From Streptomyces sp. NBC_00820 (GTDB lineage: Bacteria; Actinomycetota; Actinomycetes; Streptomycetales; Streptomycetaceae), in contig NZ_CP108882.1 in NCBI RefSeq assembly GCF_036347055.1, positions 4,816,501 to 4,880,500 on the forward strand: DNA of 64,000 nucleotides, given 5' to 3'. The notes under the pieces were generated by a model that ran no database searches, was not told the DNA's origin, and saw only the letters and a list, made by a program, of their open reading frames with translations. The position numbers were made by a program, and so were the translations under genes. Below are positions 9,161 to 19,422 of this stretch, piece after piece (position 1 is the first letter of the stretch; every line of letters begins with the position of its first letter).

Positions 9161-9508
9161 ATGGAAGCCAGGGCCCAGGCGCGGTACATCCGCGTCACGC
9201 CCATGAAGGCCCGCCGCGTGGTGGACCTCATCCGTGGCATGGACGCCACGGAGGCCCAGGCCGTCCTGCGATTCGCTCCGCAGGCCGCCTCCGTGCCGGT
9301 CGGCAAGGTGCTCGACAGCGCCATTGCCAACGCCGCGCACAACTACGACCACACCGATGTCGACAGCCTTGTCATCTCTGAGGCCTACGTCGACGAGGGC
9401 CCGACCCTGAAGCGGTTCCGTCCGCGTGCCCAGGGCCGTGCCTACCGGATCCGCAAGCGGACCAGCCACATCACCGTGGTCGTCAGCAGCAAGGAAGGAA
9501 CCCGGTAA
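9161..9508 (+). CDS. rplV: 50S ribosomal protein L22
   Basis: 115 residues. Its beta-hairpin, here ending in [18 protein letters not shown], lines the peptide exit tunnel where macrolide-resistance changes occur in other species. Ribosome site AAGGGAC lies before the ATG. The TAATG overlap couples it to rpsC. Confidence 0.98.
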   Translation: MEARAQARYIRVTPMKARRVVDLIRGMDATEAQAVLRFAPQAASVPVGKVLDSAIANAAHNYDHTDVDSLVISEAYVDEGPTLKRFRPRAQGRAYRIRKRTSHITVVVSSKEGTR

Positions 9509-10338
9509 TGGGCCAGAAGGTTAACCCGCATGGGTTCCGGCTCGGCATCACCACGGACTTCAAGTCCCGTTGGTACGCCGACAAGCTGTACAAGGACTAC
9601 GTCAAGGAAGACGTCGCCATCCGTCGGATGCTGACGTCCGGCATGGAGCGCGCCGGCATCTCGAAGGTTGAGATCGAGCGCACCCGTGACCGCGTCCGTG
9701 TCGACATCCACACCGCTCGCCCGGGCATCGTCATCGGCCGCCGCGGTGCGGAGGCCGACAAGATCCGTGGCCAGCTGGAGAAGCTGACCGGCAAGCAGGT
9801 CCAGCTGAACATCCTCGAGGTCAAGAACCCCGAGGTCGACGCTCAGCTGGTTGCCCAGGCCGTCGCCGAGCAGCTCTCCTCCCGCGTCTCCTTCCGTCGG
9901 GCCATGCGTAAGAGCATGCAGTCCGCCATGAAGGCCGGCGCCAAGGGCATCAAGATCCAGTGCGGCGGTCGCCTCGGCGGCGCCGAGATGTCCCGCTCGG
10001 AGTTCTACCGCGAGGGCCGCGTGCCCCTGCACACGCTCCGCGCGAACGTGGACTACGGCTTCTTCGAGGCCAAGACGACCTTCGGCCGCATCGGTGTGAA
10101 GGTCTGGATCTACAAGGGCGACGTCAAGAACATCGCCGAGGTCCGCGCCGAGAACGCTGCGGCCCGTGCGGGTAACCGCCCGGCCCGTGGTGGCGCCGAC
10201 CGCCCGGCCCGTGGTGGCCGCGGTGGCGAGCGTGGCGGGCGCGGTCGTAAGCCGCAGCAGGCTGCCGGCGCCGAGGCCCCCAAGGCCGAGGCTCCTGCCG
10301 CCGCCGCTCCGGCCGAGAGCACCGGAACGGAGGCCTGA
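9508..10338 (+). CDS. rpsC: 30S ribosomal protein S3 with a Gly/Arg-Ala/Pro tail
   Basis: 276 residues against about 210-230 in many bacteria. The KH domain ([16 protein letters not shown]) contacts mRNA at the entry tunnel. The conserved fold ends near residue 215. After it comes a low-complexity tail with RPARGG repeats and then an Ala/Pro/Glu stretch, typical of Streptomyces S3. The tail may interact with RNA, which is inference from composition. Confidence 0.97.
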   Translation: MGQKVNPHGFRLGITTDFKSRWYADKLYKDYVKEDVAIRRMLTSGMERAGISKVEIERTRDRVRVDIHTARPGIVIGRRGAEADKIRGQLEKLTGKQVQLNILEVKNPEVDAQLVAQAVAEQLSSRVSFRRAMRKSMQSAMKAGAKGIKIQCGGRLGGAEMSRSEFYREGRVPLHTLRANVDYGFFEAKTTFGRIGVKVWIYKGDVKNIAEVRAENAAARAGNRPARGGADRPARGGRGGERGGRGRKPQQAAGAEAPKAEAPAAAAPAESTGTEA

Positions 10339-10343
10339 CCGAA

Positions 10344-10763
10344 ATGCTGATCCCCCGTAGGGTCAAGCACCGCAAGCAGCACCACCCGAAGCGCAGTGGA
10401 ATGTCCAAGGGTGGAACGCAGGTTGCGTTCGGCGAGTACGGCATCCAGGCGCTGACCCCGGCCTACGTCACGAACCGCCAGATCGAGGCGGCTCGTATCG
10501 CGATGACCCGCCACATCAAGCGTGGCGGCAAGGTCTGGATCAACATCTACCCGGACCGTCCCCTCACCAAGAAGCCTGCCGAGACCCGCATGGGTTCCGG
10601 TAAGGGTTCGCCGGAGTGGTGGATCGCCAACGTCAAGCCCGGACGCGTCATGTTCGAGCTGTCGTACCCCAACGAGAAGACTGCGCGTGAGGCTCTCACT
10701 CGTGCGGCTCACAAGCTGCCGATGAAGTGCCGGATCGTCAAGCGCGAGGCAGGTGAAGCGTGA
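10344..10763 (+). CDS. rplP: 50S ribosomal protein L16
   Basis: 139 residues, standard length. It organises the A-site and elbow region of tRNA binding. Diagnostic segments are [19 protein letters not shown] and [19 protein letters not shown]. The stop overlaps the rpmC start. Confidence 0.98.
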   Translation: MLIPRRVKHRKQHHPKRSGMSKGGTQVAFGEYGIQALTPAYVTNRQIEAARIAMTRHIKRGGKVWINIYPDRPLTKKPAETRMGSGKGSPEWWIANVKPGRVMFELSYPNEKTAREALTRAAHKLPMKCRIVKREAGEA

Positions 10764-10987
10764 TGTCGGCCGGTACCAAGGCGTCCGAGCTGCGCGAGCT
10801 GGGCAACGAGGAGCTTCTTGCGAAGCTCCGCGAGGCCAAGGAAGAGCTGTTCAATCTCCGCTTCCAGGCGGCGACTGGTCAGCTCGAGAACCACGGCCGT
10901 CTGAAGGCGGTCCGCAAGGACATCGCGCGGATCTACACCCTGATGCGCGAGCGTGAGCTGGGCATCGAGACGGTGGAGAACGCCTGA
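10763..10987 (+). CDS. rpmC: 50S ribosomal protein L29
   Basis: 74 residues from ATG in TGATG overlap with rplP; a GTG three bases earlier would add one residue. A two-helix coiled-coil protein at the tunnel exit next to L23. The conserved LRELGNEEL and [14 protein letters not shown] segments are present. Confidence 0.97.
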   Translation: MSAGTKASELRELGNEELLAKLREAKEELFNLRFQAATGQLENHGRLKAVRKDIARIYTLMRERELGIETVENA

Positions 10988-11271
10988 TGAGCGAGAAGAA
11001 CGTGACTGAGAACGCAGAGGCCCGCGGCTTCCGCAAGACCCGCGAGGGTCTCGTCGTCAGCGACAAGATGGACAAGACCGTCGTCGTCGCTGTCGAGGAC
11101 CGCGTGAAGCACGCGCTGTACGGCAAGGTCATCCGCCGTACGAACAAGCTCAAGGCGCACGACGAGCAGAACGCTGCGGGCGTCGGCGACCGTGTCCTCC
11201 TCATGGAGACCCGGCCGCTGTCCGCGACGAAGCGCTGGCGCGTCGTCGAGATCCTTGAGAAGGCCAAGTAA
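10987..11271 (+). CDS. rpsQ: 30S ribosomal protein S17
   Basis: 94 residues. A primary 16S rRNA-binding OB-fold protein with the family core [18 protein letters not shown] and the [16 protein letters not shown] end. About 13 N-terminal residues precede the core. It closes the S10-type transcription block: a 130-base gap with hairpins follows. Confidence 0.97.
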   Translation: MSEKNVTENAEARGFRKTREGLVVSDKMDKTVVVAVEDRVKHALYGKVIRRTNKLKAHDEQNAAGVGDRVLLMETRPLSATKRWRVVEILEKAK

Positions 11272-11302
11272 GTAATTCCCGTAAGGGGATTCCTTAAGCA
11301 AG

Positions 11303-11373
11303 GTTCCTGCGGGGCACCCCTCGCAGGACAGTTCCGCCAGGCTCCGGGGGCCGCTTTTCCGAGCGGCCCCCGG
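11303..11373 (+). terminator. Paired hairpins between rpsQ and rplN, terminator- or attenuator-like
   Basis: The first hairpin has arms TCCTGCG/CGCAGGA around 11305-11328. The second has perfect 12-base arms CCGGGGGCCGCT (11344-11355) and AGCGGCCCCCGG (11362-11373) with a six-base loop. No U-tract follows, so it could be a partial terminator, an mRNA-stabilising end, or the S10/spc boundary. Confidence 0.5.
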
Positions 11374-11401
11374 GGAACCGGCAGACAAACAGGAGATAGA
11401 C

Positions 11402-11770
11402 GTGATCCAGCAGGAGTCGCGGCTGCGTGTCGCCGACAACACTGGTGCGAAGGAGATCCTTTGCATCCGTGTGCTCGGTGGCTCCGGTCGCCGCTACGCG
11501 GGCATCGGTGACGTCATCGTCGCCACCGTCAAGGACGCGATCCCGGGCGGCAACGTGAAGAAGGGTGACGTCATCAAGGCGGTCATCGTTCGGACCGTCA
11601 AGGAGCGTCGCCGTCCGGATGGCTCGTACATCCGCTTCGACGAGAACGCCGCCGTCATTCTGAAGAACGACGGCGACCCTCGCGGCACCCGTATCTTCGG
11701 CCCCGTCGGCCGTGAGCTGCGCGAGAAGAAGTTCATGAAGATCATCTCGCTCGCGCCGGAGGTGCTGTAA
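11402..11770 (+). CDS. rplN: 50S ribosomal protein L14
   Basis: 122 residues from GTG with AGGAG six bases upstream. It forms an intersubunit bridge with 16S helix 14 and is the docking site of the silencing factor RsfS. The [18 protein letters not shown] start is diagnostic. First gene of the spc-type block; rplX follows after two bases. Confidence 0.98.
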   Translation: MIQQESRLRVADNTGAKEILCIRVLGGSGRRYAGIGDVIVATVKDAIPGGNVKKGDVIKAVIVRTVKERRRPDGSYIRFDENAAVILKNDGDPRGTRIFGPVGRELREKKFMKIISLAPEVL

Positions 11771-11772
11771 GC

Positions 11773-12096
11773 ATGAAGATCAAGAAGGGCGACCTGGTCC
11801 AGGTCATCACCGGTAAGGACAAGGGCAAGCAGGGCAAGGTCATTGCCGCTTTCCCGCGCGAAGAGCGTGTCCTGGTCGAGGGTGTCAACCGGGTCAAGAA
11901 GCACACCAAGGCCGGCCCCACCGCTGGTGGTTCGCAGGCCGGTGGCATCGTCACGACCGAGGCGCCTGTCCACGTCTCCAACGTCCAGCTGGTCGTTGAG
12001 AAGGACGGCAACAAGGTCGTCACGCGTGTCGGTTACCGCTTCGACGACGAGGGCAACAAGATCCGCGTTGCCAAGCGGACGGGTGAGGACATCTGA
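11773..12096 (+). CDS. rplX: 50S ribosomal protein L24
   Basis: 107 residues. An assembly-initiator protein with an N-terminal KOW motif ([20 protein letters not shown]). TGATG overlap with rplE. Confidence 0.98.
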   Translation: MKIKKGDLVQVITGKDKGKQGKVIAAFPREERVLVEGVNRVKKHTKAGPTAGGSQAGGIVTTEAPVHVSNVQLVVEKDGNKVVTRVGYRFDDEGNKIRVAKRTGEDI

Positions 12097-12650
12097 TGAC
12101 TACCACCACTCCGCGTCTGAAGCAGAAGTACCGCGAGGAGATCGCGGGCAAGCTGCGTGACGAGTTCAAGTACGAGAACGTCATGCAGATCCCCGGTCTC
12201 GTCAAGATCGTGGTCAACATGGGTGTCGGCGACGCCGCCCGTGACTCGAAGCTCATGGACGGTGCCGTCCGTGACCTGACCACCATCACCGGTCAGAAGC
12301 CGGCCATCACCAAGGCCCGCAAGTCCATCGCGCAGTTCAAGCTGCGCGAGGGTCAGCCGATCGGTGCCCACGTCACGCTCCGTGGCGACCGCATGTGGGA
12401 GTTCCTGGACCGCACCCTGTCGCTCGCGCTTCCGCGCATCCGCGACTTCCGCGGTCTGTCCCCGAAGCAGTTCGACGGCCGTGGCAACTACACCTTCGGT
12501 CTCACGGAGCAGGTCATGTTCCACGAGATCGACCAGGACAAGATCGACCGTGTCCGGGGTATGGACATCACCGTGGTCACCACGGCGACCAACGACGCTG
12601 AAGGCCGTGCCCTTCTCCGTCACCTCGGCTTCCCGTTCAAGGAGGCGTAA
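12096..12650 (+). CDS. rplE: 50S ribosomal protein L5
   Basis: 184 residues. It binds 5S rRNA in the central protuberance and contacts P-site tRNA. Seen by [17 protein letters not shown] and the [17 protein letters not shown] block. Five bases precede rpsN. Confidence 0.98.
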   Translation: MTTTTPRLKQKYREEIAGKLRDEFKYENVMQIPGLVKIVVNMGVGDAARDSKLMDGAVRDLTTITGQKPAITKARKSIAQFKLREGQPIGAHVTLRGDRMWEFLDRTLSLALPRIRDFRGLSPKQFDGRGNYTFGLTEQVMFHEIDQDKIDRVRGMDITVVTTATNDAEGRALLRHLGFPFKEA

Positions 12651-12655
12651 GCGAG

Positions 12656-12841
12656 ATGGCGAAGAAGGCTCTGATTGCCAAGGCTGCTCGTAAGCCCAAG
12701 TTCGGTGTGCGTGGCTACACCCGCTGCCAGCGCTGCGGCCGCCCGCACTCCGTGTACCGCAAGTTCGGCCTCTGCCGCGTGTGCCTTCGTGAGATGGCTC
12801 ACCGTGGCGAGCTGCCGGGCGTGACCAAGAGCTCCTGGTAA
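12656..12841 (+). CDS. rpsN: 30S ribosomal protein S14, zinc-binding (type Z) form
   Basis: 61 residues, the short zinc-containing form. Cysteines C24, C27, C40 and C43 make a CxxC-x12-CxxC zinc site. Streptomyces usually carry a second, longer zinc-free S14 elsewhere under the zinc regulator Zur; none is in this window. Confidence 0.97.
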   Translation: MAKKALIAKAARKPKFGVRGYTRCQRCGRPHSVYRKFGLCRVCLREMAHRGELPGVTKSSW

Positions 12842-13052
12842 TCCCCCTCATCAGGGATTCCGGAAGCTCTCGGTAAGCATCTGGGTCGACAGGGCCCTTC
12901 TCCCCATGCCGTAGGCTGGTGGAGTTGGGCACCTGTCGTGCCCGTACGACTTACTACGCCGTAGGTCCACCGCACCGCACCCGCCTCGTCTCGGATCGAG
13001 GAGAGGGATGGCGCACCAGGAAACCCCGGCGAGAGAGGCCGAAGGCCAATTC
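12842..13052 (+). other. 211-base spacer inside the spc cluster
   Basis: No gene is seen. It contains a short hairpin (GGCAC/GTGCC) near 12929-12943 and a TAGGCT hexamer at 12912-12917 that could be a -10 box, although the best -35-like match (TCGACA, 12886-12891) is 20 bases away. An internal promoter is possible but weakly supported. Confidence 0.3.
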
Positions 13053-13451
13053 ATGACCATGACTGATCCGATCGCAGACATGCTTACGCGTCTGCGTAAC
13101 GCGAACTCGGCATACCACGACTCCGTGACGATGCCGGCGTCGAAGATCAAGTCTCACATCGCGGAGATCCTCCAGCAGGAGGGCTTCATCACGGGCTGGA
13201 AGACCGAGGACGCCGAGGTCGGCAAGAACCTCGTTCTCGAGCTGAAGTTCGGCCCGAACCGTGAGCGCTCCATCGCGGGCATCAAGCGGATCTCCAAGCC
13301 CGGTCTCCGGGTTTACGCGAAGTCCACCAACCTGCCCAAGGTGCTGGGTGGCCTCGGCGTGGCGATCATCTCCACGTCCCACGGGCTCCTCACTGACAAG
13401 CAGGCCGGCAAGAAGGGCGTAGGCGGAGAAGTTCTCGCCTACGTCTGGTAA
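13053..13451 (+). CDS. rpsH: 30S ribosomal protein S8
   Basis: 132 residues from [11 protein letters not shown]; an in-frame ATG 15 codons upstream adds sequence foreign to the family. S8 binds the central domain of 16S rRNA and in E. coli represses the spc operon. The C-terminal [19 protein letters not shown] signature is intact. Confidence 0.97.
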   Translation: MTMTDPIADMLTRLRNANSAYHDSVTMPASKIKSHIAEILQQEGFITGWKTEDAEVGKNLVLELKFGPNRERSIAGIKRISKPGLRVYAKSTNLPKVLGGLGVAIISTSHGLLTDKQAGKKGVGGEVLAYVW

Positions 13452-13475
13452 CGGAAGGGAACGGAGGAAACAGCT

Positions 13476-14015
13476 ATGTCGCGTATTGGCAAGCTCCCCA
13501 TCACGGTTCCCGCCGGCGTGGACGTCACCATCGACGGCCGTACGGTCGCGGTCAAGGGCCCCAAGGGCACGCTGACCCACACCGTCGTTGCGCCGATCGA
13601 CATCGTCAAGGGTGAGGACGGCGTTCTGAACGTCACCCGCCCGAACGACGAGCGTCAGAACAAGGCCCTGCACGGCCTGTCCCGCACGCTGGTGGCGAAC
13701 ATGATCACCGGCGTGACCCAGGGTTACGTGAAGAAGCTCGAGATCAGCGGTGTCGGTTACCGCGTTACGGCCAAGGGCTCGAACCTCGAGTTCGCGCTCG
13801 GCTACAGCCACCCGATCATCGTCGAGGCGCCCGAGGGAATCACCTTCAAGGTGGAGACCCCGACCCGCTTCCAGGTCGAGGGCATCGACAAGCAGAAGGT
13901 CGGCGAGGTTGCGGCCAACATCCGCAAGCTGCGCAAGCCTGACCCGTACAAGGCCAAGGGCGTCAAGTACGAGGGCGAAGTCATCCGCCGCAAGGTCGGA
14001 AAGGCGGGTAAGTAA
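13476..14015 (+). CDS. rplF: 50S ribosomal protein L6
   Basis: 179 residues. Two related domains near the factor-binding GTPase centre. [12 protein letters not shown] start and the [19 protein letters not shown] signature near the C-terminus. rplR follows after three bases. Confidence 0.98.
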   Translation: MSRIGKLPITVPAGVDVTIDGRTVAVKGPKGTLTHTVVAPIDIVKGEDGVLNVTRPNDERQNKALHGLSRTLVANMITGVTQGYVKKLEISGVGYRVTAKGSNLEFALGYSHPIIVEAPEGITFKVETPTRFQVEGIDKQKVGEVAANIRKLRKPDPYKAKGVKYEGEVIRRKVGKAGK

Positions 14016-14018
14016 GCC

Positions 14019-14402
14019 ATGGCATACGGACAGAAGATCCTCAAGGGCGACGCCTACAAGCGCGCCGCGATCAAGCGCCGTCACATCCGGATCCGGAAGC
14101 ACATTTCCGGTACGGCGGAGCGTCCCCGTCTGGTCGTTACCCGCTCGAACCGCCACATCGTCGCCCAGGTGATCGACGACATCAAGGGTCACACCCTTGC
14201 GTCGGCGTCCACCCTGGACACGTCGATCCGTGGTGGCGAGGGCGACAAGTCCACGCACGCCAAGCAGGTCGGCGCCCTGGTCGCCGAGCGCGCCAAGGCC
14301 GCCGGTGTCGAGGCTGTCGTATTCGACCGTGGTGGCAACCAGTACGCCGGGCGCATTGCTGCCCTGGCGGACGCCGCCCGCGAAGCCGGACTCAAGTTCT
14401 GA
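14019..14402 (+). CDS. rplR: 50S ribosomal protein L18
   Basis: 127 residues. A 5S rRNA-binding protein with a basic N-terminus ([20 protein letters not shown]) and the [20 protein letters not shown] end typical of the family. Confidence 0.98.
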   Translation: MAYGQKILKGDAYKRAAIKRRHIRIRKHISGTAERPRLVVTRSNRHIVAQVIDDIKGHTLASASTLDTSIRGGEGDKSTHAKQVGALVAERAKAAGVEAVVFDRGGNQYAGRIAALADAAREAGLKF

Positions 14403-14443
14403 GTCGGTTCCGTAGCTAGCGGAAAAAGAGAGAGGTAATTCCA

Positions 14444-15049
14444 ATGGCTGGACCCCAGCGCCGCGGTGGCGGTGCCGGTGGCGGCGAGCGGCGGGACCGG
14501 AAGGGCCGTGACGGCGGCGCTGCTGCCGCCGAGAAGACCGCGTACGTTGAGCGCGTTGTCGCGATCAACCGCGTCGCCAAGGTTGTGAAGGGTGGTCGTC
14601 GCTTCAGCTTCACCGCGCTGGTCGTGGTGGGCGATGGTGACGGCACCGTCGGTGTCGGTTACGGCAAGGCCAAGGAGGTGCCGGCCGCGATCGCCAAGGG
14701 TGTTGAAGAGGCCAAGAAGCACTTCTTCAAGGTCCCCCGTATCCAGGGCACCATCCCGCACCCGATCACGGGTGAGAAGGCTGCCGGCGTCGTGCTGCTC
14801 AAGCCCGCGTCCCCGGGTACCGGCGTTATCGCCGGTGGTCCGGTGCGTGCCGTGCTCGAGTGCGCCGGTATCCACGACATCCTGTCGAAGTCGCTCGGCT
14901 CGTCCAACGCGATCAACATCGTGCACGCGACCGTGACGGCCCTCAAGGGCCTGCAGCGTCCCGAGGAGGTCGCGGCCCGCCGTGGCCTGCCGCTCGAGGA
15001 CGTCGCCCCCGCGGCTCTTCTCCGTGCGCGTGCCGGGGCTGGTGCGTAA
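14444..15049 (+). CDS. rpsE: 30S ribosomal protein S5 with Gly/Arg-rich N-terminus
   Basis: 201 residues; S5 is about 165 in E. coli. The extra length is an N-terminal stretch rich in Gly and Arg (residues 2-27). The dsRNA-binding-like fold follows, with [19 protein letters not shown]5 contributes to decoding accuracy and helicase activity at the mRNA entry. Overlaps rpmD by one base (TAATG). Confidence 0.97.
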   Translation: MAGPQRRGGGAGGGERRDRKGRDGGAAAAEKTAYVERVVAINRVAKVVKGGRRFSFTALVVVGDGDGTVGVGYGKAKEVPAAIAKGVEEAKKHFFKVPRIQGTIPHPITGEKAAGVVLLKPASPGTGVIAGGPVRAVLECAGIHDILSKSLGSSNAINIVHATVTALKGLQRPEEVAARRGLPLEDVAPAALLRARAGAGA

Positions 15050-15228
15050 TGGCGCAGCTCAAGATCACGCAGGTGAAGTCGTACATCGGTAGCAAGCAGA
15101 ACCACCGTGACACTCTGCGGTCGCTTGGTCTCAAGGGGATCAACACCGTGGTCGTCAAGGAGGACCGCCCCGAGTTCCGCGGAATGGTGCACACCGTCCG
15201 CCACCTCGTGACGGTTGAGGAGGTCTGA
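15049..15228 (+). CDS. rpmD: 50S ribosomal protein L30
   Basis: 59 residues, with a start set by the TAATG overlap with rpsE. Family segments [20 protein letters not shown] and [10 protein letters not shown] are complete. rplO begins two bases later. Confidence 0.96.
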   Translation: MAQLKITQVKSYIGSKQNHRDTLRSLGLKGINTVVVKEDRPEFRGMVHTVRHLVTVEEV

Positions 15229-15230
15229 TC

Positions 15231-15686
15231 ATGGCGGAGAACAACCCGCTCAAGATCCACAACCTCCGTCCCGCCCCGGGCGCCAAGACCGCCAAGACCC
15301 GTGTGGGTCGTGGTGAGGCGTCGAAGGGTAAGACGGCTGGACGTGGTACCAAGGGCACCAAGGCCCGTTACCAGGTTCCGCAGCGCTTCGAGGGTGGCCA
15401 GATGCCCCTCCACATGCGTCTGCCGAAGCTCAAGGGCTTCAAGAACCCGTTCAAGACCGAGTACCAGGTCGTGAACCTCGACAAGCTGGCCGAGCTCTAC
15501 CCGCAGGGTGGCGAGGTCACGGTCGAGGGTCTGGTTGCCAAGGGTGCCGTTCGCAAGAACAGCCTCGTCAAGGTCCTGGGCCAGGGCGAGATCTCCGTGG
15601 CGCTGCAGGTGACGGTTGACGCCGTCTCCGACTCCGCCAAGGAGAAGATCACCGCCGCCGGCGGTACGGTCACCGAGCTCGTCTGA
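15231..15686 (+). CDS. rplO: 50S ribosomal protein L15
   Basis: 151 residues. A late-assembly protein with a long basic N-terminal arm ([19 protein letters not shown]) that threads into 23S rRNA. It is the last gene before a strong terminator, so secY is probably transcribed separately or by readthrough. Confidence 0.97.
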   Translation: MAENNPLKIHNLRPAPGAKTAKTRVGRGEASKGKTAGRGTKGTKARYQVPQRFEGGQMPLHMRLPKLKGFKNPFKTEYQVVNLDKLAELYPQGGEVTVEGLVAKGAVRKNSLVKVLGQGEISVALQVTVDAVSDSAKEKITAAGGTVTELV

Positions 15687-15718
15687 AGCTCGGCCGTACG
15701 CGGCTGATGTGACATCAG

Positions 15719-15765
15719 CGGCCGGGAGTCTCCCTCAGGGGAGATTCCCGGCCGTTCTGTTTTTC
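15719..15765 (+). terminator. Strong intrinsic terminator after rplO
   Basis: Outer arms CGGCCGGGA and TCCCGGCCG enclose a second stem around a TCA loop (15719-15754). A T-rich tail (TTCTGTTTTT) follows. This fits the end of the spc transcription unit. Confidence 0.85.
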
Positions 15766-16194
15766 CCGCTCCGGCGCACCGGGTGCCGCGGCGCCCTTCC
15801 TTGCGTGGTCCACGTGAAAGGGGCCCCGGGGTGCCTGGAGGGCGTTCAGGCGGGGCTCCAGGTCTCCGCGGTGACCGGTGCCGGCGACGCGTGAGCGCGC
15901 GGGCCCGAACCCGTCCCGCGCGACCCCGATCCGGACGCCGGTCAGGGTCCCGGTCAGGGTCCGGTCAAGGTCCGGTCAGGGTCCCTGTGAAGATCGCAAC
16001 GGGATGTACGGGGATTTTCCTGCCCATGTGTTCGTATGACGAGTGAGGCACGCTATCCCGGAAGTCCCCCCGATGTGGGTAGGCTGGGTCGCTGGCGCCC
16101 AGCGTCGGCTTGGCATGCCGTAATCTCGTCCCTCAGGCCATCAACTCTTTTCGTCTACCTCACGCGCGCACACGCGGGGGTCGCAGGAGGCACC
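15766..16194 (+). other. Spacer upstream of secY with an 11-base direct repeat
   Basis: No convincing gene. CCGGTCAGGGT recurs at 15938-15948, 15950-15960, 15961-15971 (one mismatch) and 15972-15982. The 16036-16194 stretch is open in the secY frame but lacks a ribosome site or SecY-like sequence. It probably carries the secY promoter; TAGGCT at 16081-16086 is a -10 candidate without a good -35. Confidence 0.4.
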
Positions 16195-17508
16195 GTGCTC
16201 ACCGCGTTCGCCCGGGCGTTCAGGACGCCCGACCTGCGCAAGAAGCTGTTCTTCACGCTGGGCATCATCGTGGTCTACCGGGTCGGTACCCACGTCCCGA
16301 TCCCCGGCGTCAACTACAAGGCCGTCCAGACCTGCGTGAACGAGGCGTCCGGTAATCAGGGCCTCTTCGGTCTCGTCAACATGTTCAGTGGCGGCGCGCT
16401 GCTCCAGATCACGATCTTCGCGCTCGGCATCATGCCGTACATCACGGCCAGCATCATTCTTCAGCTGCTGACCGTGGTCATCCCGCGACTGGAGGCCCTC
16501 AAGAAGGAGGGTCAGTCCGGTACGACGAAGATCACGCAGTACACGCGTTACCTGACCGTGGCACTCGCCATCCTGCAGGGCACCGGCCTGGTGGCCACCG
16601 CCCGCAGCGGTGCCCTCTTCAGCGGGTGCTCGGTCGCTTCGAACATCGTCCCGGACCAGGCGATCTTCACCACGATCACCATGGTCATCTGCATGACTGC
16701 GGGTACCTGCGTCGTGATGTGGCTCGGTGAGCTGATCACCGACCGCGGCATCGGCAACGGTATGTCGATCCTGATGTTCATCTCGATCGCCGCGACGTTC
16801 CCGTCCGCGCTGTGGGCCATCAAGAAGACGGGCACGCTGGCCGGCGGCTGGATCGAGTTCGGCACCGTCATCCTGGTCGGTCTGGTGATGGTGGCGCTCG
16901 TCGTCTTCGTCGAGCAGGCCCAGCGCCGTATCCCGGTGCAGTACGCGAAGCGCATGATCGGGCGCCGTTCCTACGGTGGTACGTCCACGTACATCCCGCT
17001 CAAGGTGAACCAGGCCGGCGTCATCCCGGTGATCTTCGCCTCGTCGCTGCTCTACATCCCGGCGCTGGTGGCCCAGTTCGCCGGGGGCAACTCGGGCTGG
17101 AAGACCTGGGTCACCCAGAACCTCACCAAGGGCGACCACCCGGTCTACATCACCGCGTACTTCTTGCTCATCGTGTTCTTCGCGTTCTTCTACGTGGCGA
17201 TCTCCTTCAACCCCGAGGAAGTCGCCGACAACATGAAGAAGTATGGTGGCTTCATCCCGGGCATCCGGGCTGGCCGACCGACCGCTGAGTACCTCAGCTA
17301 CGTACTCAACCGGATCACCTGGCCGGGTTCGCTGTACCTGGGTCTGATCGCTCTCGTGCCGACAATGGCGTTGGTCGGCTTCGGGGCAAGCCAGAACTTC
17401 CCGTTCGGCGGCACCAGCATCCTGATCATCGTGGGTGTGGGTCTTGAGACGGTGAAGCAGATCGAGAGCCAGCTCCAGCAGCGCAATTACGAAGGGTTCC
17501 TCCGCTGA
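16195..17508 (+). CDS. secY: SecY preprotein translocase channel subunit
   Basis: 437 residues from GTG with AGGAGG four bases upstream; this start matches the family, whereas the longer frame does not. Ten hydrophobic helices build the protein-conducting channel working with SecE/SecG and SecA. Family landmarks are [13 protein letters not shown] near the N-terminus and the cytoplasmic loop [20 protein letters not shown]. The stop overlaps adk (TGATG), so export and nucleotide genes are coupled as in many bacteria. Confidence 0.97.
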   Translation: MLTAFARAFRTPDLRKKLFFTLGIIVVYRVGTHVPIPGVNYKAVQTCVNEASGNQGLFGLVNMFSGGALLQITIFALGIMPYITASIILQLLTVVIPRLEALKKEGQSGTTKITQYTRYLTVALAILQGTGLVATARSGALFSGCSVASNIVPDQAIFTTITMVICMTAGTCVVMWLGELITDRGIGNGMSILMFISIAATFPSALWAIKKTGTLAGGWIEFGTVILVGLVMVALVVFVEQAQRRIPVQYAKRMIGRRSYGGTSTYIPLKVNQAGVIPVIFASSLLYIPALVAQFAGGNSGWKTWVTQNLTKGDHPVYITAYFLLIVFFAFFYVAISFNPEEVADNMKKYGGFIPGIRAGRPTAEYLSYVLNRITWPGSLYLGLIALVPTMALVGFGASQNFPFGGTSILIIVGVGLETVKQIESQLQQRNYEGFLR

Positions 17509-18173
17509 TGCGTATCGTCCTCGTCGGACCGCCCGGTGCCGGTAAGGGAACGCAAGCCGTCCGCCTTGCCGAGCAGCTGGCTATTCCGCACATCTCCACG
17601 GGTGACCTGTTCCGCGCCAACATCAGCCAGCAGACCGAGCTGGGCAAGCTCGCGAAGTCCTACATGGACGCCGGCAACCTCGTCCCCGACGAGGTCACCA
17701 TCGCCATGGCCAAGGACCGCATGGAGCAGGCTGACGCGGAGAACGGCTTCCTGCTGGACGGCTTCCCGCGCAACGTCTCTCAGGCCGAGGCCCTGGACGC
17801 GCTGCTGGAGGACGAGGGCATCACGCTGGACGCGGTGCTGGACCTGGAGGTCCCGGAGGACGAGGTCGTCAAGCGGATCGCCGGCCGGCGCATCTGCCGC
17901 AACGACTCCTCGCACGTCTTCCACGTGACGTACAGCCCGCCGAAGCAGGAAGGCGTCTGCGACGTCTGCGGCGGCGAGCTGTACCAGCGCGACGACGACT
18001 CCGAGGAGACGGTCCGTACGCGGCTGGAGGTCTACCACACGCAGACCGAGCCGATCATCGACTACTACAAGACGCAGGGACTGGTCGTGACGATCTCCGC
18101 CCTGGGCCCGGTGGACGAGATCACCCAGCGGGCGATGGAAGCCCTCAAGGGCGAGAGCGCCCAGACCAAGTAG
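17508..18173 (+). CDS. adk: Adenylate kinase
   Basis: 221 residues. It interconverts ATP + AMP and 2 ADP in the cytosol. The P-loop is GPPGAGKGT (7-15), the NMP-binding DGFPRN (84-89) is present, and there is a long LID (125-165). The LID carries C130, C151 and C154, suggesting structural metal binding; the fourth classical cysteine is replaced (D133, with H136 nearby), so zinc binding is uncertain. Confidence 0.97.
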   Translation: MRIVLVGPPGAGKGTQAVRLAEQLAIPHISTGDLFRANISQQTELGKLAKSYMDAGNLVPDEVTIAMAKDRMEQADAENGFLLDGFPRNVSQAEALDALLEDEGITLDAVLDLEVPEDEVVKRIAGRRICRNDSSHVFHVTYSPPKQEGVCDVCGGELYQRDDDSEETVRTRLEVYHTQTEPIIDYYKTQGLVVTISALGPVDEITQRAMEALKGESAQTK

Positions 18174-18181
18174 ATCGCGGT

Positions 18182-18248
18182 CACTACGGCCGCGGTGCCC
18201 TCCCTCGGACCTGGTCCGGGGGACTCCCAGGGCGCCGCGGCCGTAGTG
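18182..18248 (+). terminator. Long perfect inverted repeat between adk and map
   Basis: Arms of 14 bases, CACTACGGCCGCGG (18182-18195) and CCGCGGCCGTAGTG (18235-18248), enclose a 39-base loop that itself can pair (GGACC/GGTCC). Only two T's follow, so it is terminator-like without a clear U-tract. Confidence 0.55.
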
Positions 18249-18300
18249 TTGTGCAGGTAACCCAGTCGACGTGACGAGTGACGGAGAGCGCAGGCCCCCC

Positions 18301-19137
18301 ATGGTGCAGATCAAGAGCCCCGAGCAGATCGCCAAGATGCGTGCGGCTGGGCTGGTCGTCGCCGCGATCCACGCGGCCACCCGTGAGGCCGCGGTGCCCG
18401 GGGCCAGCACCAGGGACCTGGACGAGGTCGCCCGCAAGGTGCTCGCCGAGCACGGCGCCAAGTCGAACTTCCTCGGTTACGGCGGCTTCCCCGCGACGAT
18501 CTGCACCTCCGTCAACGAGGTCGTCGTCCACGGCATCCCCTCGCAGGACGTCGTCCTCAAGGACGGGGACGTCATCTCCATCGACTGCGGCGCCGTCGTC
18601 GACGGCTGGCACGGTGACGCGGCCTACACGGCCTTCGTCGGCTCCGGTCACGCCCCCGAGCTGGTCGAGCTCTCCCGGGTGACCGAGGAGTCGATGTGGG
18701 CCGGCATCGCGGCGATGAAGCAGGGCAACCGCCTGGTGGACATCTCCCGGGCGATCGAGACGTACATCCGCCGCCAGCCGAAGCCGGGCGGCGGCAAGTA
18801 CGGGATCATCGAGGACTACGGCGGCCACGGCATCGGCACCGAGATGCACATGGACCCGCACCTGCTGAACTACGTGGAGCGCCGGCGGGGCAAGGGCCCC
18901 AAGCTGGTCCCCGGCTTCTGCCTCGCGATCGAGCCGATGGTGTCCCTCGGCACACCGCGCACCGAGGTCCTGGAAGACGACTGGACCGTCATCACCACCG
19001 ACGGCACCTGGTCCTCCCACTGGGAGCACTCGGTCGCCCTCACCGAACAGGGCCCCCTGGTCCTCACCGCCCCCGACGGCGGCAAGGCGAAGCTGGCCGA
19101 GTACGGCGTGACGGCCGCGCCGGACCCGCTCGCCTGA
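18301..19137 (+). CDS. map: Methionine aminopeptidase, type I
   Basis: 278 residues from ATG (MVQIKSPEQIAKM). A GTG ten codons earlier is possible, but the chosen start matches family N-termini and has GGAGAG upstream. It removes initiator methionine from nascent proteins. Metal ligands lie in the pattern SIDCGAVVDGWHGDAA (two Asp), the HGIGTEMHMDPH histidine region and two C-terminal Glu (IEPM, WEHS). The neighbours secY, adk and infA are the usual ones. Confidence 0.96.
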   Translation: MVQIKSPEQIAKMRAAGLVVAAIHAATREAAVPGASTRDLDEVARKVLAEHGAKSNFLGYGGFPATICTSVNEVVVHGIPSQDVVLKDGDVISIDCGAVVDGWHGDAAYTAFVGSGHAPELVELSRVTEESMWAGIAAMKQGNRLVDISRAIETYIRRQPKPGGGKYGIIEDYGGHGIGTEMHMDPHLLNYVERRRGKGPKLVPGFCLAIEPMVSLGTPRTEVLEDDWTVITTDGTWSSHWEHSVALTEQGPLVLTAPDGGKAKLAEYGVTAAPDPLA

Positions 19138-19301
19138 CAGCGGTCCGACCAGGGACTTCCTTCCCGCCACCGCGCGCCCGGCCCCGTTCGGCGGCCGGGC
19201 GGAGCCGGCGGAGTACCGCGGCACCGCCGCGTTCTACACCCTTGCGCGGGTTTCCGACCCTGTTGCATAGGGATCACCCGCATGGGGCAGACTTTCTCGA
19301 T

Positions 19302-19330
19302 TCGTGTTTCCGGGTGCGCTGACGTAGACT
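19302..19330 (+). promoter_or_regulatory. Candidate infA promoter
   Basis: TAGACT at 19325-19330 fits a Streptomyces -10 box. The -35 region (TTCGTG, 18 bases upstream) is weak. Located 93 bases before the infA GTG in a 285-base spacer with no gene. Confidence 0.4.
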
Positions 19331-19422
19331 GACTCGTCGGCTCTCGTGCACCCGCATGTCCGCATGCGCCCGTAAGGGAAAGCGTGAGAGTCGATCAAGG
19401 TAGTCGATTCGAAGGGCGAAGC

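Noticed and set aside
15719..15765. Attenuator within the spc operon rather than its end
   Set aside because: The complete stem plus T-tract and the 500-base gap to secY favour a true terminator, though readthrough cannot be excluded.
16036..16194. N-terminal extension of SecY
   Set aside because: The extra residues are unlike SecY. The GTG at 16195 has AGGAGG and gives the usual 437-residue length.
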